A stretch of DNA of 64,000 nt, taken from the NCBI RefSeq assembly GCF_000469545.1, contig NZ_KI273051.1, positions 1 to 64,000 on the forward strand, written 5' to 3'. The notes under the pieces are model-generated. The model saw nothing but the letters and a program-made list of their open reading frames with translations, did no database searches and was not told the origin of the DNA. The DNA is from Mitsuokella sp. oral taxon 131 str. W9106 (GTDB taxonomy: Bacteria > Bacillota > Negativicutes > Selenomonadales > Selenomonadaceae). How positions within the stretch are numbered: the first letter of the stretch is position 1; each line of letters opens with the position of its first letter. Both the position numbers and the translations under genes were made by a program. Below are positions 7,610 to 17,641 of this stretch, piece after piece.

Positions 7610-9586
7610 ATGAAGGGGAAGAGACATCTGACGTGGGCTGTGCTTGCAGCGATTGCGGGCATGGGCTTTGCGGGTGAGGCGTATGCGGCGGACAGCGTGG
7701 CAGCGGAAAAGGCAGCAGCGAAAACGGCGCAAGCGCAGGAGCAAAATGTGGAAACGGAAAGCGGTGACCATGATTTGCCCGATACGCTCGTGACGGCGCA
7801 GCGCAGGCGGAAGAGCGACCTTGACACGCCAGCGACGACGACGATCATCACCGCGAAGGACATCGAAAAGGCAGGCTACCGCAACGCATTTGAAGCGATT
7901 GACCAGCAGATCGGCTCGACGAGCACGTCCTATGGCGAGGCGGGGCAGGATTTCGGCTTCAGCGCCGGGCGCATCACATTGCGCGGTTACGACAGGGGCA
8001 CGCTCGTCATGGTCAACGGCGTGCCGATGAATCTCAAGAACTATCCGAGTACGGAAAATATACCCGCCGCGATGATCGACCGCATCGAGATCGTCAAGGG
8101 CGCGGCGTCGACGCTCTATGGCAGCGAGGCGATGGGAGGCGTCATCAACATTATTTTGAAGAAACCGAAGGCGGGTGAGGAAGCTGTCAAGGCGAGTGTG
8201 ACGGCGGGGAACTACTTTAAGAAGACAGAAGTATTTTTCCAAGGGGACCGTTTCATGCTCGATGTGAGCAGGGAGTGGTCAAAGGATATCTCGCATTCCA
8301 ATGCGTTCGGTCTGGATAAGGTTTCATGGATCGATTGGTGGGTCGGCAAGGGACAGAAGAATCGATTCGGGGCAAGTGTTGCGCTCACGGATGAGCTGTC
8401 CTTGAATTATAATTATATGGAAGGCAATATTACGCGTGGTGGCATCAAGTACAAAAAGACCGGGAATCATCTTGTGAAGACGGCGACAAAATATGACTAT
8501 CGCTTCGAAGATTATCGGCATACGGCGAATCTCGTTTATCAGGGCAAGAAAAACGGCATCCATGCAGTCCTTGGCTATAACTATCGCAAGGTTGACGGCT
8601 ATGATTATGTCGAGCGTGCAAAGGTTGATTCCAATGCTGTGCTGGACGGTGAGATCTTCGATGTGCAGAAAACTTGGAAGATGGGAGCCGATTCCTTGAT
8701 TTTGGGGTATTCCTATAAGCGCGAGGCCGTAGATCTCACCAAGAAAAAGGAGAGTGCGACGCGCACGGGCAATGCCCTTTACGCTTCCTACAGCAGACAG
8801 TTCACGCCGCGTTTTAACTTCACGCTCGGCCTGCGCGGCGAGTGGATCAACGATCCCGAAAAGGATCAAAGCGTTTTTATGCCGCAGTTCCAGACAGACT
8901 ACAAGCTTGACAAGGATACGGCTTGGTATATCAATGTCGGCAAAGCGTTTCAGATGCCTGCCGTGGATGACATGTTCCGTTACAGGAATATGAATCCGCA
9001 AGGATTGAAGCCGGAAAACGGTTGGACGTACGAGACAGGCATCAAGCATCGCCATGGCAACGATACATGGAAAGCGGCTGTCTATCACATGGATATGAAA
9101 AACAAACTCGGCTGGGCGCAGGATGCGGTGACGCACGAATACTACGCAACCAATAAAGGAAATTTCCGCAATACGGGATTTGAAGCGGAATACATGAAGC
9201 GCTTTAACGATACGTGGAGCGTCACGGTTGGAGCGGGCTATTCCAATCCCCAAGTGCAGGATCCTAGCGGCAGGAAGCGGGATTGGGTGCAGGATGCGGG
9301 ACGCATCGAGGGCCTTGTCCGCATCGATTATCAAAAGGACAAATGGCAGGGCAATCTGAATCTCAAGTACCTTGGCGATCGTGAGTATTACAAACCGTCG
9401 TCTGGAACCGCGCAGGATATACCCGACAAACTGCAGCTCAATCTGAATCTCATCTATACGGCGGGCAAGAACGACACCGTGACACTCGGCGTTTACAACC
9501 TGTTGGACAGGGAAAACTACTCGAACCGCTACGGCAACCTCGATCTGCCGCTGAACTTCCGCCTGACCTATGCGCATGCATTCTGA
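7610..9586 (+). CDS. TonB-dependent outer-membrane receptor, riboswitch-controlled
   Basis: About 658 residues. It has a signal peptide (hydrophobic core WAVLAAIAGMGFAGEAYA), a TonB-box-like segment DTLVTAQR and a plug domain (TIITAKDIEKAGYRNAFEAI, then IVKGAASTLYGSEAMGGVIN). A 22-strand type barrel follows, ending LTYAHAF with the terminal aromatic residue. The cobalamin riboswitch suggests a corrinoid or other tetrapyrrole ligand (BtuB-like role), but receptors for iron complexes look similar. GGGAAGG supports ATG 7610; 7604 is also possible. It is the first gene of the 21-kb cluster and overlaps the next gene by 17 bases. Confidence 0.85.
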   Translation: MKGKRHLTWAVLAAIAGMGFAGEAYAADSVAAEKAAAKTAQAQEQNVETESGDHDLPDTLVTAQRRRKSDLDTPATTTIITAKDIEKAGYRNAFEAIDQQIGSTSTSYGEAGQDFGFSAGRITLRGYDRGTLVMVNGVPMNLKNYPSTENIPAAMIDRIEIVKGAASTLYGSEAMGGVINIILKKPKAGEEAVKASVTAGNYFKKTEVFFQGDRFMLDVSREWSKDISHSNAFGLDKVSWIDWWVGKGQKNRFGASVALTDELSLNYNYMEGNITRGGIKYKKTGNHLVKTATKYDYRFEDYRHTANLVYQGKKNGIHAVLGYNYRKVDGYDYVERAKVDSNAVLDGEIFDVQKTWKMGADSLILGYSYKREAVDLTKKKESATRTGNALYASYSRQFTPRFNFTLGLRGEWINDPEKDQSVFMPQFQTDYKLDKDTAWYINVGKAFQMPAVDDMFRYRNMNPQGLKPENGWTYETGIKHRHGNDTWKAAVYHMDMKNKLGWAQDAVTHEYYATNKGNFRNTGFEAEYMKRFNDTWSVTVGAGYSNPQVQDPSGRKRDWVQDAGRIEGLVRIDYQKDKWQGNLNLKYLGDREYYKPSSGTAQDIPDKLQLNLNLIYTAGKNDTVTLGVYNLLDRENYSNRYGNLDLPLNFRLTYAHAF

Positions 9587-10568
9587 CGCAGTGCGGTGCA
9601 GCGGCGCGCTGACACTGCTTCTTGCCGCCGTGTTTCTCCTATGCGCCTGTGCGCGAGGAGGAACGGCGACAGAGGGGGAAGAAGGCGAGTTTTTCCGCGG
9701 CATCGATGATATGGGGACGGAGATCGTGCTGCATGAGAAACCGCAGCGCATCGTGTCGCTCAATCTCGGCACGGATGAAATCCTGCTCGCGCTCGCGCCG
9801 CCCGAACAAATTGCGGCGCTTTCCTCCTATGTGGACGATGCAGGGCTTTCGTGCATGGCAGAGGCGGCGAAAGCCGTACCCGTCAAGCTGCACGATAAGA
9901 ACCCCGAACGCGTGCTCGCACAGCATCCCGACCTTGTGCTCACGACGGACAGCGTGCCGAAGGAGTTCGTGGCGAGCATGCGCGATCTTGGCCTGACGGT
10001 CTTTGTTTCCCAAACGCCAAAGCGCATCGAGGCCGTCTTTCCGCGCATCGAGTCCATCGGCAAGGTGATCGGCAGGGAAAAGGAAGCGGCGGCCTTGAAT
10101 GGAAGGCTGCATGAGCGCTTGGCGGATGTGACGCGGCGCACGAAAGACATTCCCGAAGACGAGAGGCCGATCGTCGTCGCCTTCGCCTTTAGCGGCGTCT
10201 TCGGGCGGCGCGACGATCTCTTCGACGATATGTGCCGCCATGCCGCGCTCAGAAACGGCGCGGCGATGGCGGGGCTCACGAAGGACAACAGCATCTCCAT
10301 GGAGCAGGTCGTCGCGCTCGATCCCGACGTGTTCCTGTTGCCGTCGTGGAGCGCCGAAGGGGAAAAGACGGAAGATTTCCGCGAGAAGCTGCGCAATGAC
10401 CCGTTGTTCAAGCAGGTAAAGGCGGTGCGTGAGAACCGCCTCTACTGCGTGCCCGATACGTATCGCTACAGCGCTTCGCAAAATGCCGTCGAGGCCGTTT
10501 ATGTGCTGGCAAAGACCGTCTATCCCGAGCGTTTTGCCGATGAAGACGGCGCGCGTGCAGGAAATTGA
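9570..10568 (+). CDS. ABC transporter substrate-binding lipoprotein, BtuF/FecB type (first of three)
   Basis: A 332-residue periplasmic binding protein of the PF01497 type. A lipoprotein signal ends at LLCAC. The two lobes start with KPQRIVSLNLGTDEILLALA (the BtuF-type PxRIVSL motif) and continue with ERVLAQHPDLVLTT. They are linked by the family's long helix around residues 145-200. Family members deliver corrinoids, haem or ferric siderophores to BtuCD-like importers. The start lies inside the upstream receptor gene (17-base overlap), which indicates co-translation. Two more paralogues lie in the same cluster. Confidence 0.85.
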   Translation: MRMHSDAVRCSGALTLLLAAVFLLCACARGGTATEGEEGEFFRGIDDMGTEIVLHEKPQRIVSLNLGTDEILLALAPPEQIAALSSYVDDAGLSCMAEAAKAVPVKLHDKNPERVLAQHPDLVLTTDSVPKEFVASMRDLGLTVFVSQTPKRIEAVFPRIESIGKVIGREKEAAALNGRLHERLADVTRRTKDIPEDERPIVVAFAFSGVFGRRDDLFDDMCRHAALRNGAAMAGLTKDNSISMEQVVALDPDVFLLPSWSAEGEKTEDFREKLRNDPLFKQVKAVRENRLYCVPDTYRYSASQNAVEAVYVLAKTVYPERFADEDGARAGN

Positions 10569-10604
10569 TGCTTGATGTGCAAACGTGCCGGAAAGGGGTG
10601 AGCG

Positions 10605-11651
10605 ATGGGGCTGAAGATGCTGGTGCTGAGCCTGACGGGAGACTGCAACCTCGCTTGTCGCTATTGCTATGCAGGTGGTCAGGTGAGACGCGCGATGGCA
10701 TGGGAAACGGCGCGGCGGGCTGTCGATCTGTCTGCCACCGGCGGAGAGCCGTTTCTACTGCAGTTTTCGGGCGGCGAGCCTTTGCTTGCATTGCCGCTCC
10801 TTGCGCATATCGCCGCCTATGTGCGCGAGCATCGCATCGAGGCGCGCATGGCTGTTCAGACGAACGGCACGTTGCTGACGGAAGAGGCGGTGAACATCCT
10901 ATGCGATTCCAATATTGGCATTGGCGTGAGCCTCGACGGCAGACCTGCGCTGCATGATCGCCAAAGGCAATATTCGGACGGCAGAGGTTCTGCCGCTGAC
11001 GTGGCGGCGGGCATCGAGCGGCTTGCGCGTCGCGGCGTCGGCATCGGACTGACGTGCGTTGTGACGGCGGAGAATGTCCATCGCCTGACCGATGTCGTCG
11101 ATATGGCGTATTACTTCGGCAACGTACATCGCGTCGGTTTCGACCTCCTGCGTGCGCAGGGACGCGGCATGAACGCTGCTTTGCCGCGAGAAAGCGATAT
11201 GGCGGCGGCGATGCGCGAAGTTTTCGCTCGGCGCGATGCGCTTTATCGCTTGACGGGACGCCGCCTCGCCATATCGCAGGAAGAGCAGGCGAGAGACATC
11301 GCAGGGTGCGGCGGGAGAAACTTTTCCCACTGCCATGCGATGAACGGCGAAGGCATCCACGTCGACGTCGATGGCGGCATCTACGCTTGCTCCTCTTTCG
11401 TTGGCGATGAACGCTTCTTTCTAGGCGTTGTTATGCAGGGCGTGAATTTGCGTCGTCAGCAGGAAGTATCTGCCAAGATGCAGCGGAGTATGGATTTTTG
11501 CCGGCGATGCCCCGATTTTGCCGCCTGCGGAGGCGGCTGCTTCGCACGCTGGCTGGGAATGGAACAAGAAGAGCCGTGCGCGGCGGAATGTGCGTTGAAG
11601 AGGGCTGCAGTATCGGCAGTTTTCGGAAAGGAAGGGTACCGTGCGGAGTAA
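10605..11651 (+). CDS. Radical SAM enzyme with C-terminal SPASM-type cysteines
   Basis: A 348-residue protein. The [4Fe-4S]-SAM motif is C14-x3-C18-x2-C21 (CNLACRYC). FSGGEPLL is the GGE motif of the SAM site, and AVQTNGTLL and GVSLDG are the following barrel strands. The last 120 residues are Cys-rich (CHAMN, YACSSF, FCRRCPDFAACGGGCF, CAAEC), as in SPASM domains that bind auxiliary Fe-S clusters. SPASM enzymes usually modify peptides or act as dehydrogenases. Here it sits between two binding-protein genes in a tetrapyrrole cluster with no obvious peptide substrate, so its reaction is unknown. AGGGGTGAGCG precedes the ATG. Confidence 0.8.
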   Translation: MGLKMLVLSLTGDCNLACRYCYAGGQVRRAMAWETARRAVDLSATGGEPFLLQFSGGEPLLALPLLAHIAAYVREHRIEARMAVQTNGTLLTEEAVNILCDSNIGIGVSLDGRPALHDRQRQYSDGRGSAADVAAGIERLARRGVGIGLTCVVTAENVHRLTDVVDMAYYFGNVHRVGFDLLRAQGRGMNAALPRESDMAAAMREVFARRDALYRLTGRRLAISQEEQARDIAGCGGRNFSHCHAMNGEGIHVDVDGGIYACSSFVGDERFFLGVVMQGVNLRRQQEVSAKMQRSMDFCRRCPDFAACGGGCFARWLGMEQEEPCAAECALKRAAVSAVFGKEGYRAE

Positions 11652-12645
11652 GGTCTTCATGCAATCGTTGCTCGTCGTCGTCGTTTCGCTGCTTTTTCTG
11701 ACAGCATCATGCGGCGGGAAGAATGCGGAGGAGCAGTCTGCAAACTCTCCGACATCGTATTCGGTGACGGACATCACGGGGCGCACGATACAGTTCGACG
11801 CCCCGCCGCAGCGCATCGTCACTTTGTCAGCGACATTGGATCAGATCGTTCTCAGCGTCGTGCCGCCCGAAAGGCTTGTCGCCGTTCATTCGAGCATGAA
11901 GGAACCCGTCAATTCCAATATGGTGGATCTCGCTTCGCAAATACCGGAGACGATACACCAGCCGAGCGTGGAATACATCGTTTCCCTTCATCCCGATGTG
12001 GTTCTTGTTGCGGATTGGGAGTATCTGGAGCTTGCCGACCCGCTGCGCGACGCAGGACTCAAGGTCGTCATCGGCAGGGGACCGCATGATCTTGCGGAGG
12101 TCAAGGATCTCGTCGCGCTTGCGACGGAAACGATCGGGGAGAAGCGAAGAGGTGAGATCCTGCTCGAGAAGATGGATGAAAAGCTGGCGGAGATCCAGGC
12201 GAAGGTGGATGCCATTCCGCAGGAGGAGAGGAAGAGCGTCGTGTTCCTTTCGCTCATGCCCGCATACGGAGGCAAGGGCTCTAGCTTCGACGATGCCTGC
12301 CACTATGCGGGCGTCATCAACGGCGTTTCCGCTTACGGACTGCGCAATGGGCAGAAAGTGACGAAGGAGGTGATTCTATCGATCAATCCCGACATATTGT
12401 TTTTGCCGGATTATCCATGGAAAGGGCAGGCATGGCTCGACGAGTTCATTCGCAGCTATACGGAAGATCCGGCGCTTCAGACGCTCAAGGCGATCCGAAA
12501 TCATAGTCTCGTGAAGCCTCGCTCGTCTTTTATCTACAACTGCTCGCAGGATTTTGTCTACGGCGTGCAGGAAATCGCCTACAGGGTCTACGGCGACGCG
12601 TTTTATCTGCCTGACGATGCGCATATTTCAGCGGTTGATGAGTGA
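11641..12645 (+). CDS. ABC transporter substrate-binding lipoprotein, BtuF/FecB type (second of three)
   Basis: A 334-residue paralogue of the binding proteins at 9570 and 22467. The signal peptide ends in the lipobox LTASC. The first lobe starts PPQRIVTLSATLDQIVLSVV, followed by VEYIVSLHPDVVLVADWEYL, a linking helix and a C-terminal lobe. The second half is closer to the third paralogue (both have a LMPAYGG/IMPNYGG-like motif and NCSQD/NLSQD-F-GVQE) than to the first. The GTG start at 11641 overlaps the radical SAM stop by 11 bases and is preceded by GGAAGGG. Confidence 0.85.
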   Translation: MRSKVFMQSLLVVVVSLLFLTASCGGKNAEEQSANSPTSYSVTDITGRTIQFDAPPQRIVTLSATLDQIVLSVVPPERLVAVHSSMKEPVNSNMVDLASQIPETIHQPSVEYIVSLHPDVVLVADWEYLELADPLRDAGLKVVIGRGPHDLAEVKDLVALATETIGEKRRGEILLEKMDEKLAEIQAKVDAIPQEERKSVVFLSLMPAYGGKGSSFDDACHYAGVINGVSAYGLRNGQKVTKEVILSINPDILFLPDYPWKGQAWLDEFIRSYTEDPALQTLKAIRNHSLVKPRSSFIYNCSQDFVYGVQEIAYRVYGDAFYLPDDAHISAVDE

Positions 12646-12679
12646 AGAAATCATTGGTTTTTAAAGGAGATTCGGGAAA

Positions 12680-14593
12680 ATGAAAAGAACGTGTTCGAAT
12701 CAAAAATTAATTCATGCCGTTTTGGCAGGGGTTGCCTTTTCCTTTATGTCTGTGGGTGGAGGACATGCATTCGCCGCTCCATCTGATGAGGCGGACAAGG
12801 CAACGCAGGAGCATGTGCTGGATGAAACCGTCATTACGGCGACGCGCACGCCCGTAGAGGATCGGAAGGCGAACGCGAATGTCACGGTGATTACGGGAAA
12901 GGATTTGGAACGGCGGCATTATACGGATCTCAAACAGGTCTTGCGCGATGTTCCCGGCGTGATTGTCAATCAGTACGCACCGGCGGGATACAACAACACC
13001 GACGCCATCTATATCAACGGCTCAAGTGACGTTGTAATCCTCGTCGATGGCGTCAGGCAGAATTATGCAGGAGGGTCGGCGGCATCTTTGGCCGCAACGA
13101 TGAAAGATCTCAGCGGCATTGAGCGCATCGAGGTGCTGCACGGTTCGGCTTCCACGCTTTACGGCTCGGACGCAAAGGGCGGTGTCATCAACATCATCAC
13201 GAAGAAGATCAAGGGACAAAAAACGACGCTTGAGGCCGCCTACGGCAGTTTCGGCAGACAGCTTTACAGCGTGGCTCACGAGGATTCGGCAGACGGATGG
13301 GACTGGCGCATGAAGTACCAAAAGGATAAGAGCGGCGACTTCAAGGATGGCAATGGCGAGACGACGCCATCCGAACTCGATGCCAATTCGATCCATTTTC
13401 ATTTGGGCAGACAACTGGACAAGTCTTCATACGTTGCATTCAATCTGCATTCTTATCGGGACAACGATCGCTACCAGGCACTCTATGAGAAGAAGAATGG
13501 GCTGCAGCCGAAAGCCGGTGACTACGATTATGCAGCGGGCAATATGATTTGGAATTGGACGATCGATGATACGGCGAAGAACCAGATGGTTTTGGCACGC
13601 AGCAAGTATGATTATACAGCAGGCGGCTACGGGCTTAAAGTTTGGAGCTGGAAGTTCAGCGATCAGTTTGATAAAAAGATCGACGACCATCTTCTGACGG
13701 CTGGATTTGAGTTTACGAAGGATAGGACGGATGGCACGCAGTTGACGAATCGAGATCTCCTGAACCGTTCCTTCTATCTGCAGGATCAATGGAGCATCGT
13801 GCCTGAACTCAAGCTTATTGCAGGCGTCCGCTACGACAGCAATTCCGCCTTTGGCAGCCACACGAGCCCGAGCGTCAGCCTCGGCTACGATATCACGCCG
13901 AAGACTCACGCGTATGTCTCTTATAGCGAATATTTCTTGACGCCGACGCCCAGCAATCTTTACAGCAGCTGGTACGGCAATCCGAACCTCAAGCCGGAGA
14001 CGGGCGATACGAGAGAGGTCGGAATCACGCATGATTTCGGCTCGGGATTCGACCTTGCAGCGCATTACTTCAAGCGCAGTTCAGAAAATCGGATCGGCTA
14101 CAGCTTCGTGACGGGCAGGTATGCGAATGTCGGCGATGAGAAGGCGCATGGCTGGGACGTGCAGCTCGCCAAGCGCTTTGACTCGCATGTGCGCGCGCAC
14201 GTCGGCTATACGCATACGAATGTCGGCAAGACGGATCAGCGTGCGGCAAATATCGATGGCTACATTCCGAAGGGGCAGGTCACGCTCGGCGTGGATTACA
14301 AGAATCGTCAATTCGATGCTTCCTTGCTGGCACGCGGCATGATCGACCGACCGGGACCGCAGGCTGCCGATGTCCTGGGCAATTTCTTCCCGGAAGATTC
14401 CTACTGGGTTTTTGACCTCGCGTTGAATTACAAGGTCGCTGCGCAGACGAAGGTATACCTCAAGGTAAACAACCTTTTTGACCAGTTCTATGCCGAACAG
14501 TCCAATGCACGAGGCAATTGGGGAGGAAATCCTGATGAATGGTGGTGCGCTCCGGGACGCAGCTTCCTCGTGGGTGTGGAGCACAGCTTCTGA
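12680..14593 (+). CDS. TonB-dependent outer-membrane receptor (second)
   Basis: A 637-residue receptor. It has a signal peptide, a TonB box-like ETVITATRTP, a plug (VTVITGKDLERRHYTDLKQV; LHGSASTLYGSDAKGGVINI) and a barrel ending GVEHSF. It differs clearly in sequence from the receptor at 7610, so the two probably bind different ligands or ligand forms. AAAGGAG 12 bases before the ATG is a good ribosome site. The gap to the upstream binding-protein gene is 34 bases and holds no promoter or terminator, so it is co-transcribed and under the riboswitch. Confidence 0.87.
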   Translation: MKRTCSNQKLIHAVLAGVAFSFMSVGGGHAFAAPSDEADKATQEHVLDETVITATRTPVEDRKANANVTVITGKDLERRHYTDLKQVLRDVPGVIVNQYAPAGYNNTDAIYINGSSDVVILVDGVRQNYAGGSAASLAATMKDLSGIERIEVLHGSASTLYGSDAKGGVINIITKKIKGQKTTLEAAYGSFGRQLYSVAHEDSADGWDWRMKYQKDKSGDFKDGNGETTPSELDANSIHFHLGRQLDKSSYVAFNLHSYRDNDRYQALYEKKNGLQPKAGDYDYAAGNMIWNWTIDDTAKNQMVLARSKYDYTAGGYGLKVWSWKFSDQFDKKIDDHLLTAGFEFTKDRTDGTQLTNRDLLNRSFYLQDQWSIVPELKLIAGVRYDSNSAFGSHTSPSVSLGYDITPKTHAYVSYSEYFLTPTPSNLYSSWYGNPNLKPETGDTREVGITHDFGSGFDLAAHYFKRSSENRIGYSFVTGRYANVGDEKAHGWDVQLAKRFDSHVRAHVGYTHTNVGKTDQRAANIDGYIPKGQVTLGVDYKNRQFDASLLARGMIDRPGPQAADVLGNFFPEDSYWVFDLALNYKVAAQTKVYLKVNNLFDQFYAEQSNARGNWGGNPDEWWCAPGRSFLVGVEHSF

Positions 14594-14617
14594 GATTGCG
14601 ACGAAGGAACAGAATTC

Positions 14618-15637
14618 ATGGTGAAAAAGACATACCCCTTTTCTGCCATCGTGGGGCAGGAAGAGATGAAGAAGGCGCTTTTGCTCAATATCGTCATGCC
14701 GTCCTTGGGCGGCGTGCTGATCCAGGGCGAGAAGGGGACGGCGAAATCGACCACCGTGCGCGCCGCTGCCGAGCTGCTGCCCGCCATGCGGGCAGTGGCA
14801 GGCTGTGCGTGCCGCTGTGACCCTGCGGCGCCAGAGTTTTTTTGCGACGATTGCCGCAGGAAGGCTGCAGCGGGCGCACGCATGGAGGAGGAGAGCGTCC
14901 CCATGCGCGTCGTGGAGCTCCCCGTCAGTGCGACGGAGGATCGCGTCGTGGGCACGCTCGATATCGAGGCGGCGATCCGGCATGGCAGAAAGGAGTTTGA
15001 GGCGGGCATTCTCGCGGAGGCGAACCGCAGCATTCTCTATGTCGATGAAATCAATTTGCTCGACGATCACATCGTCGACATCCTGCTCGATTCGGCAGCG
15101 ATGGGCGTCAATACAGTGGAGCGAGAGGGCATTTCCTATGCGCATCCGGCGCGTTTCGTGCTCGTGGGCACGATGAATCCCGAGGAGGGCGACATACGCC
15201 CGCAGCTGCTCGACCGGTTCGCCCTTTCGGTGACGGTGACGGGCGAGCGCGAGGCGAAGGATCGCATCGAGGTGGTGAAGAGGCGCATCGCTTATGAGCA
15301 GGATGCGGAGGACTTTGCAGCGTCCTACGAGGAGCAGCAGGAGGCATTGCGCGAGCGAATCGAAAGGGCGCGCTCTCTCCTCAAAAGTGTCGCTGTGGCA
15401 GATAGAATACTGGAAAAGGCGGCGCACATCTCGCTCGCGCTCGGCGTCGATGGGCATCGCGCCGACATTACGCTCATCAAGGCGGCGATGGCGAATGCCG
15501 CCTTCTCGGGGCGCACGGAGGTCGCAAAGGAAGATATGAAGGCCGTCAGCCGCCTCGTGCTCGCGCATCGCCTACGCCGCCGCCCCTTCGAGGAGGGCGA
15601 GGTCGACTGGTCTGCCGTGGATGATGTACTGGCTTGA
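14618..15637 (+). CDS. Chelatase AAA+ subunit, ChlI/BchI-like
   Basis: A 339-residue AAA+ ATPase of the magnesium-chelatase I type. Walker A is GEKGTAKST (about residues 37-45), Walker [11 protein letters not shown], and sensor 1 lies in [20 protein letters not shown]. An insert after Walker A carries clustered cysteines (C63, C65, C67, C76, C79), a probable zinc site seen in some bacterial ChlI relatives. It should form ring complexes with the ChlD-like protein next door and power the CobN/ChlH-like catalytic subunit. The ATG follows AAGGAAC, 24 bases behind the receptor gene. It overlaps in sequence style, but not frame, with the next gene. Confidence 0.88.
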   Translation: MVKKTYPFSAIVGQEEMKKALLLNIVMPSLGGVLIQGEKGTAKSTTVRAAAELLPAMRAVAGCACRCDPAAPEFFCDDCRRKAAAGARMEEESVPMRVVELPVSATEDRVVGTLDIEAAIRHGRKEFEAGILAEANRSILYVDEINLLDDHIVDILLDSAAMGVNTVEREGISYAHPARFVLVGTMNPEEGDIRPQLLDRFALSVTVTGEREAKDRIEVVKRRIAYEQDAEDFAASYEEQQEALRERIERARSLLKSVAVADRILEKAAHISLALGVDGHRADITLIKAAMANAAFSGRTEVAKEDMKAVSRLVLAHRLRRRPFEEGEVDWSAVDDVLA

Positions 15638-15647
15638 GGAGATGGGC

Positions 15648-17603
15648 ATGAAATATCCGCGCTATCCGTTTGCCGCTGTCGTCGGTCAGGAGCAGGCAAA
15701 GAAGGCGCTTCTTCTCGCGCTCGTGAATCCGCGCATGGGCGGCTTGCTAATTTCAGGCAAACGCGGCACGGCGAAGTCCGTCCTTGTGCGTGCAGCAGCG
15801 CCGTTCACGCCGACAGGGAGTCTCGTCGAACTGCCGCTCGGCGCGACGGACGACATGGTTTTCGGCAGCCTCGATGTGGATGCGGCACTGCGGGACGGCG
15901 AGCGTCGTCTGCGCCATGGTCTCCTGCATCGCGCGGCGCATACGCTCCTTTACATGGACGAGGTGAATCTCCTGCGCGAGGAGGTCTTGAAGTCTGTCTT
16001 AGAGAGCGCGTCGGCGGGGATGTTTTCCTTGGAGCGCGACGGCGTATCGGCGGTTGAGGAGATAAGCTGCATCCCTGTCGGGACGATGGATCCCGCAGAA
16101 GGCGTGCTCTCGCCCGCGCTGCTCGACAGCTTCGGCATGTTCGCGGCGATGGATGATGTGGAAGAGACGGAGCAGCGTGCTGAGATCGCGCGGCGCGTGC
16201 TCGCTTTTGAGCGTGCGCCGGAAGCTTTCTGCCGCGCGTATGCGCTGCAGGAAACCGAGCTGCAGCAGAAGGCGGCACGAGCGCGAGAGATGCTTCCTGC
16301 TGTGGAGGTTTCCCATGCCATCCTGCATCTCGCTGCGCAGTACGCCGCACGCGCCCTTTGCGTGGGAAATCGCGCCGAAATCTATCTCGTGGAAGCGGCA
16401 CGCGCCTTGGCAGCGCTCGCCGGGCGCATCTATGTGATGCCGCAGGACATCGAGGAGGCTGCTCTCTTTGTGCTCGCGCATCGCATGAGCCGAAAAAAGG
16501 AACAGTGCGAAGAGAGCAGCAGACGGCAGAGAGAGCCACAGGAACCGCAAGCTGAGTCGCAGGAAGAGTCGGAAGATGAGGCGAATGATGCGGCGGAGGA
16601 TGAGCGCCCGGACGATAATTTGACGAGAGATGCGATGGGCGGAGAATCGAAAGAGCAGGAAGCCGATACAGGAGAAGCGCAGGAAGAAGCGGCGCAGACC
16701 GACGAGGAGCGAACGTCGCCTGCAGATGGCGATTCGGGCAGCGAAGATAGAGATGAGACGCACTCCATAGAAACGGTTATGGCGCGGCTTTCTCTCCTGC
16801 GCAAGGCGGTGTGCGGGAGGAAGGGCAAGAGCGGCAGACGCGCAATCGTGCAGCTTGACGTGCCGGCGGGACGTCCTTGGCGCACATCGCTGCCGCGCAG
16901 CGGACGGCGCATCGACCTCGCCTTTGCCGCTACGCTTCGCGCGGCGGCGCCCTATCAGCGCCAGCGGCATGGAGATCAGGCCATCGTCATACGCGCCGAG
17001 GATCTGCGCGTGTGGATTCGGGCGCGTCGTGCCGCCGCGAACATCCTCTTCCTCGTCGATGCGAGCGGCTCCATGGGCGCGAAGGAACGCATGAAGATGG
17101 TGAAGGGCGCGGTGCTCGCCCTCCTGCGTGAAGCGTACCAAAAGCGTGATCGCGTGGGACTGATCGCCTTTCGCCGCACGAGCGCCGAGACGCTCTTGCC
17201 GATGACACGGAGCGTGGAGCTGGCGGAAAAGGAACTGCGCTCTTTGCCGACGGGCGGCAAGACGCCGCTCGCGGAAGGACTTGCCGCTGCGCTCAAGATG
17301 ATGGATGAGCTTGCTCGCAAGGAAGGCGCGGAAACGGTGCTCGTGCTCGTGACAGACGGCAGGACGAATGTTCCTGCGGCAGGGAAGGCGAAGGAGGAGG
17401 CGCTGCGCGCAGCGGAGGAGATCGCGCGAAGAGACGCGCACTGCATCGTGCTCGATACGGAGAAGAACTTTCCGAAGGTGGGACTGGCGCCTGAGATCGC
17501 GCAGCGCATGCATGCGGGATATGCCACACTGGAGCGCCTTTGTGCCGAAGGCGTATTGGAAGCCGTGCGGCGTTTTCGTGCCTTAGGGAACGGCAGCGCA
17601 TGA
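15648..17603 (+). CDS. Chelatase AAA+/VWA subunit, ChlD/BchD-like
   Basis: About 651 residues. The N-terminal ChlI-like AAA+ domain has Walker A GKRGTAKSV and Walker B LLYMDEVNLL. A very acidic, Glu/Asp-rich linker spans about residues 285-380. The C-terminal von Willebrand A domain has the MIDAS motif DASGS in FLVDASGSMGAKERM and a LVTDGRTNVP strand. This is the ChlD/BchD/CobT-type architecture that couples the ATPase ring to the large catalytic subunit through the metal-dependent adhesion site. Start ATG 15648 has GAGGAG six bases before it; an in-frame ATG at 15621 would overlap the previous gene. Confidence 0.88.
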   Translation: MKYPRYPFAAVVGQEQAKKALLLALVNPRMGGLLISGKRGTAKSVLVRAAAPFTPTGSLVELPLGATDDMVFGSLDVDAALRDGERRLRHGLLHRAAHTLLYMDEVNLLREEVLKSVLESASAGMFSLERDGVSAVEEISCIPVGTMDPAEGVLSPALLDSFGMFAAMDDVEETEQRAEIARRVLAFERAPEAFCRAYALQETELQQKAARAREMLPAVEVSHAILHLAAQYAARALCVGNRAEIYLVEAARALAALAGRIYVMPQDIEEAALFVLAHRMSRKKEQCEESSRRQREPQEPQAESQEESEDEANDAAEDERPDDNLTRDAMGGESKEQEADTGEAQEEAAQTDEERTSPADGDSGSEDRDETHSIETVMARLSLLRKAVCGRKGKSGRRAIVQLDVPAGRPWRTSLPRSGRRIDLAFAATLRAAAPYQRQRHGDQAIVIRAEDLRVWIRARRAAANILFLVDASGSMGAKERMKMVKGAVLALLREAYQKRDRVGLIAFRRTSAETLLPMTRSVELAEKELRSLPTGGKTPLAEGLAAALKMMDELARKEGAETVLVLVTDGRTNVPAAGKAKEEALRAAEEIARRDAHCIVLDTEKNFPKVGLAPEIAQRMHAGYATLERLCAEGVLEAVRRFRALGNGSA

Positions 17604-17641
17604 TGTAAGAACGATGGTGTGTGATGGAGGGGCAACGGCGG

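Noticed and set aside
14081-15568. A 495-codon minus-strand open frame over the second receptor and ChlI-like genes
   Set aside because: It is antisense to two well-supported genes and shows no domain or ribosome site.
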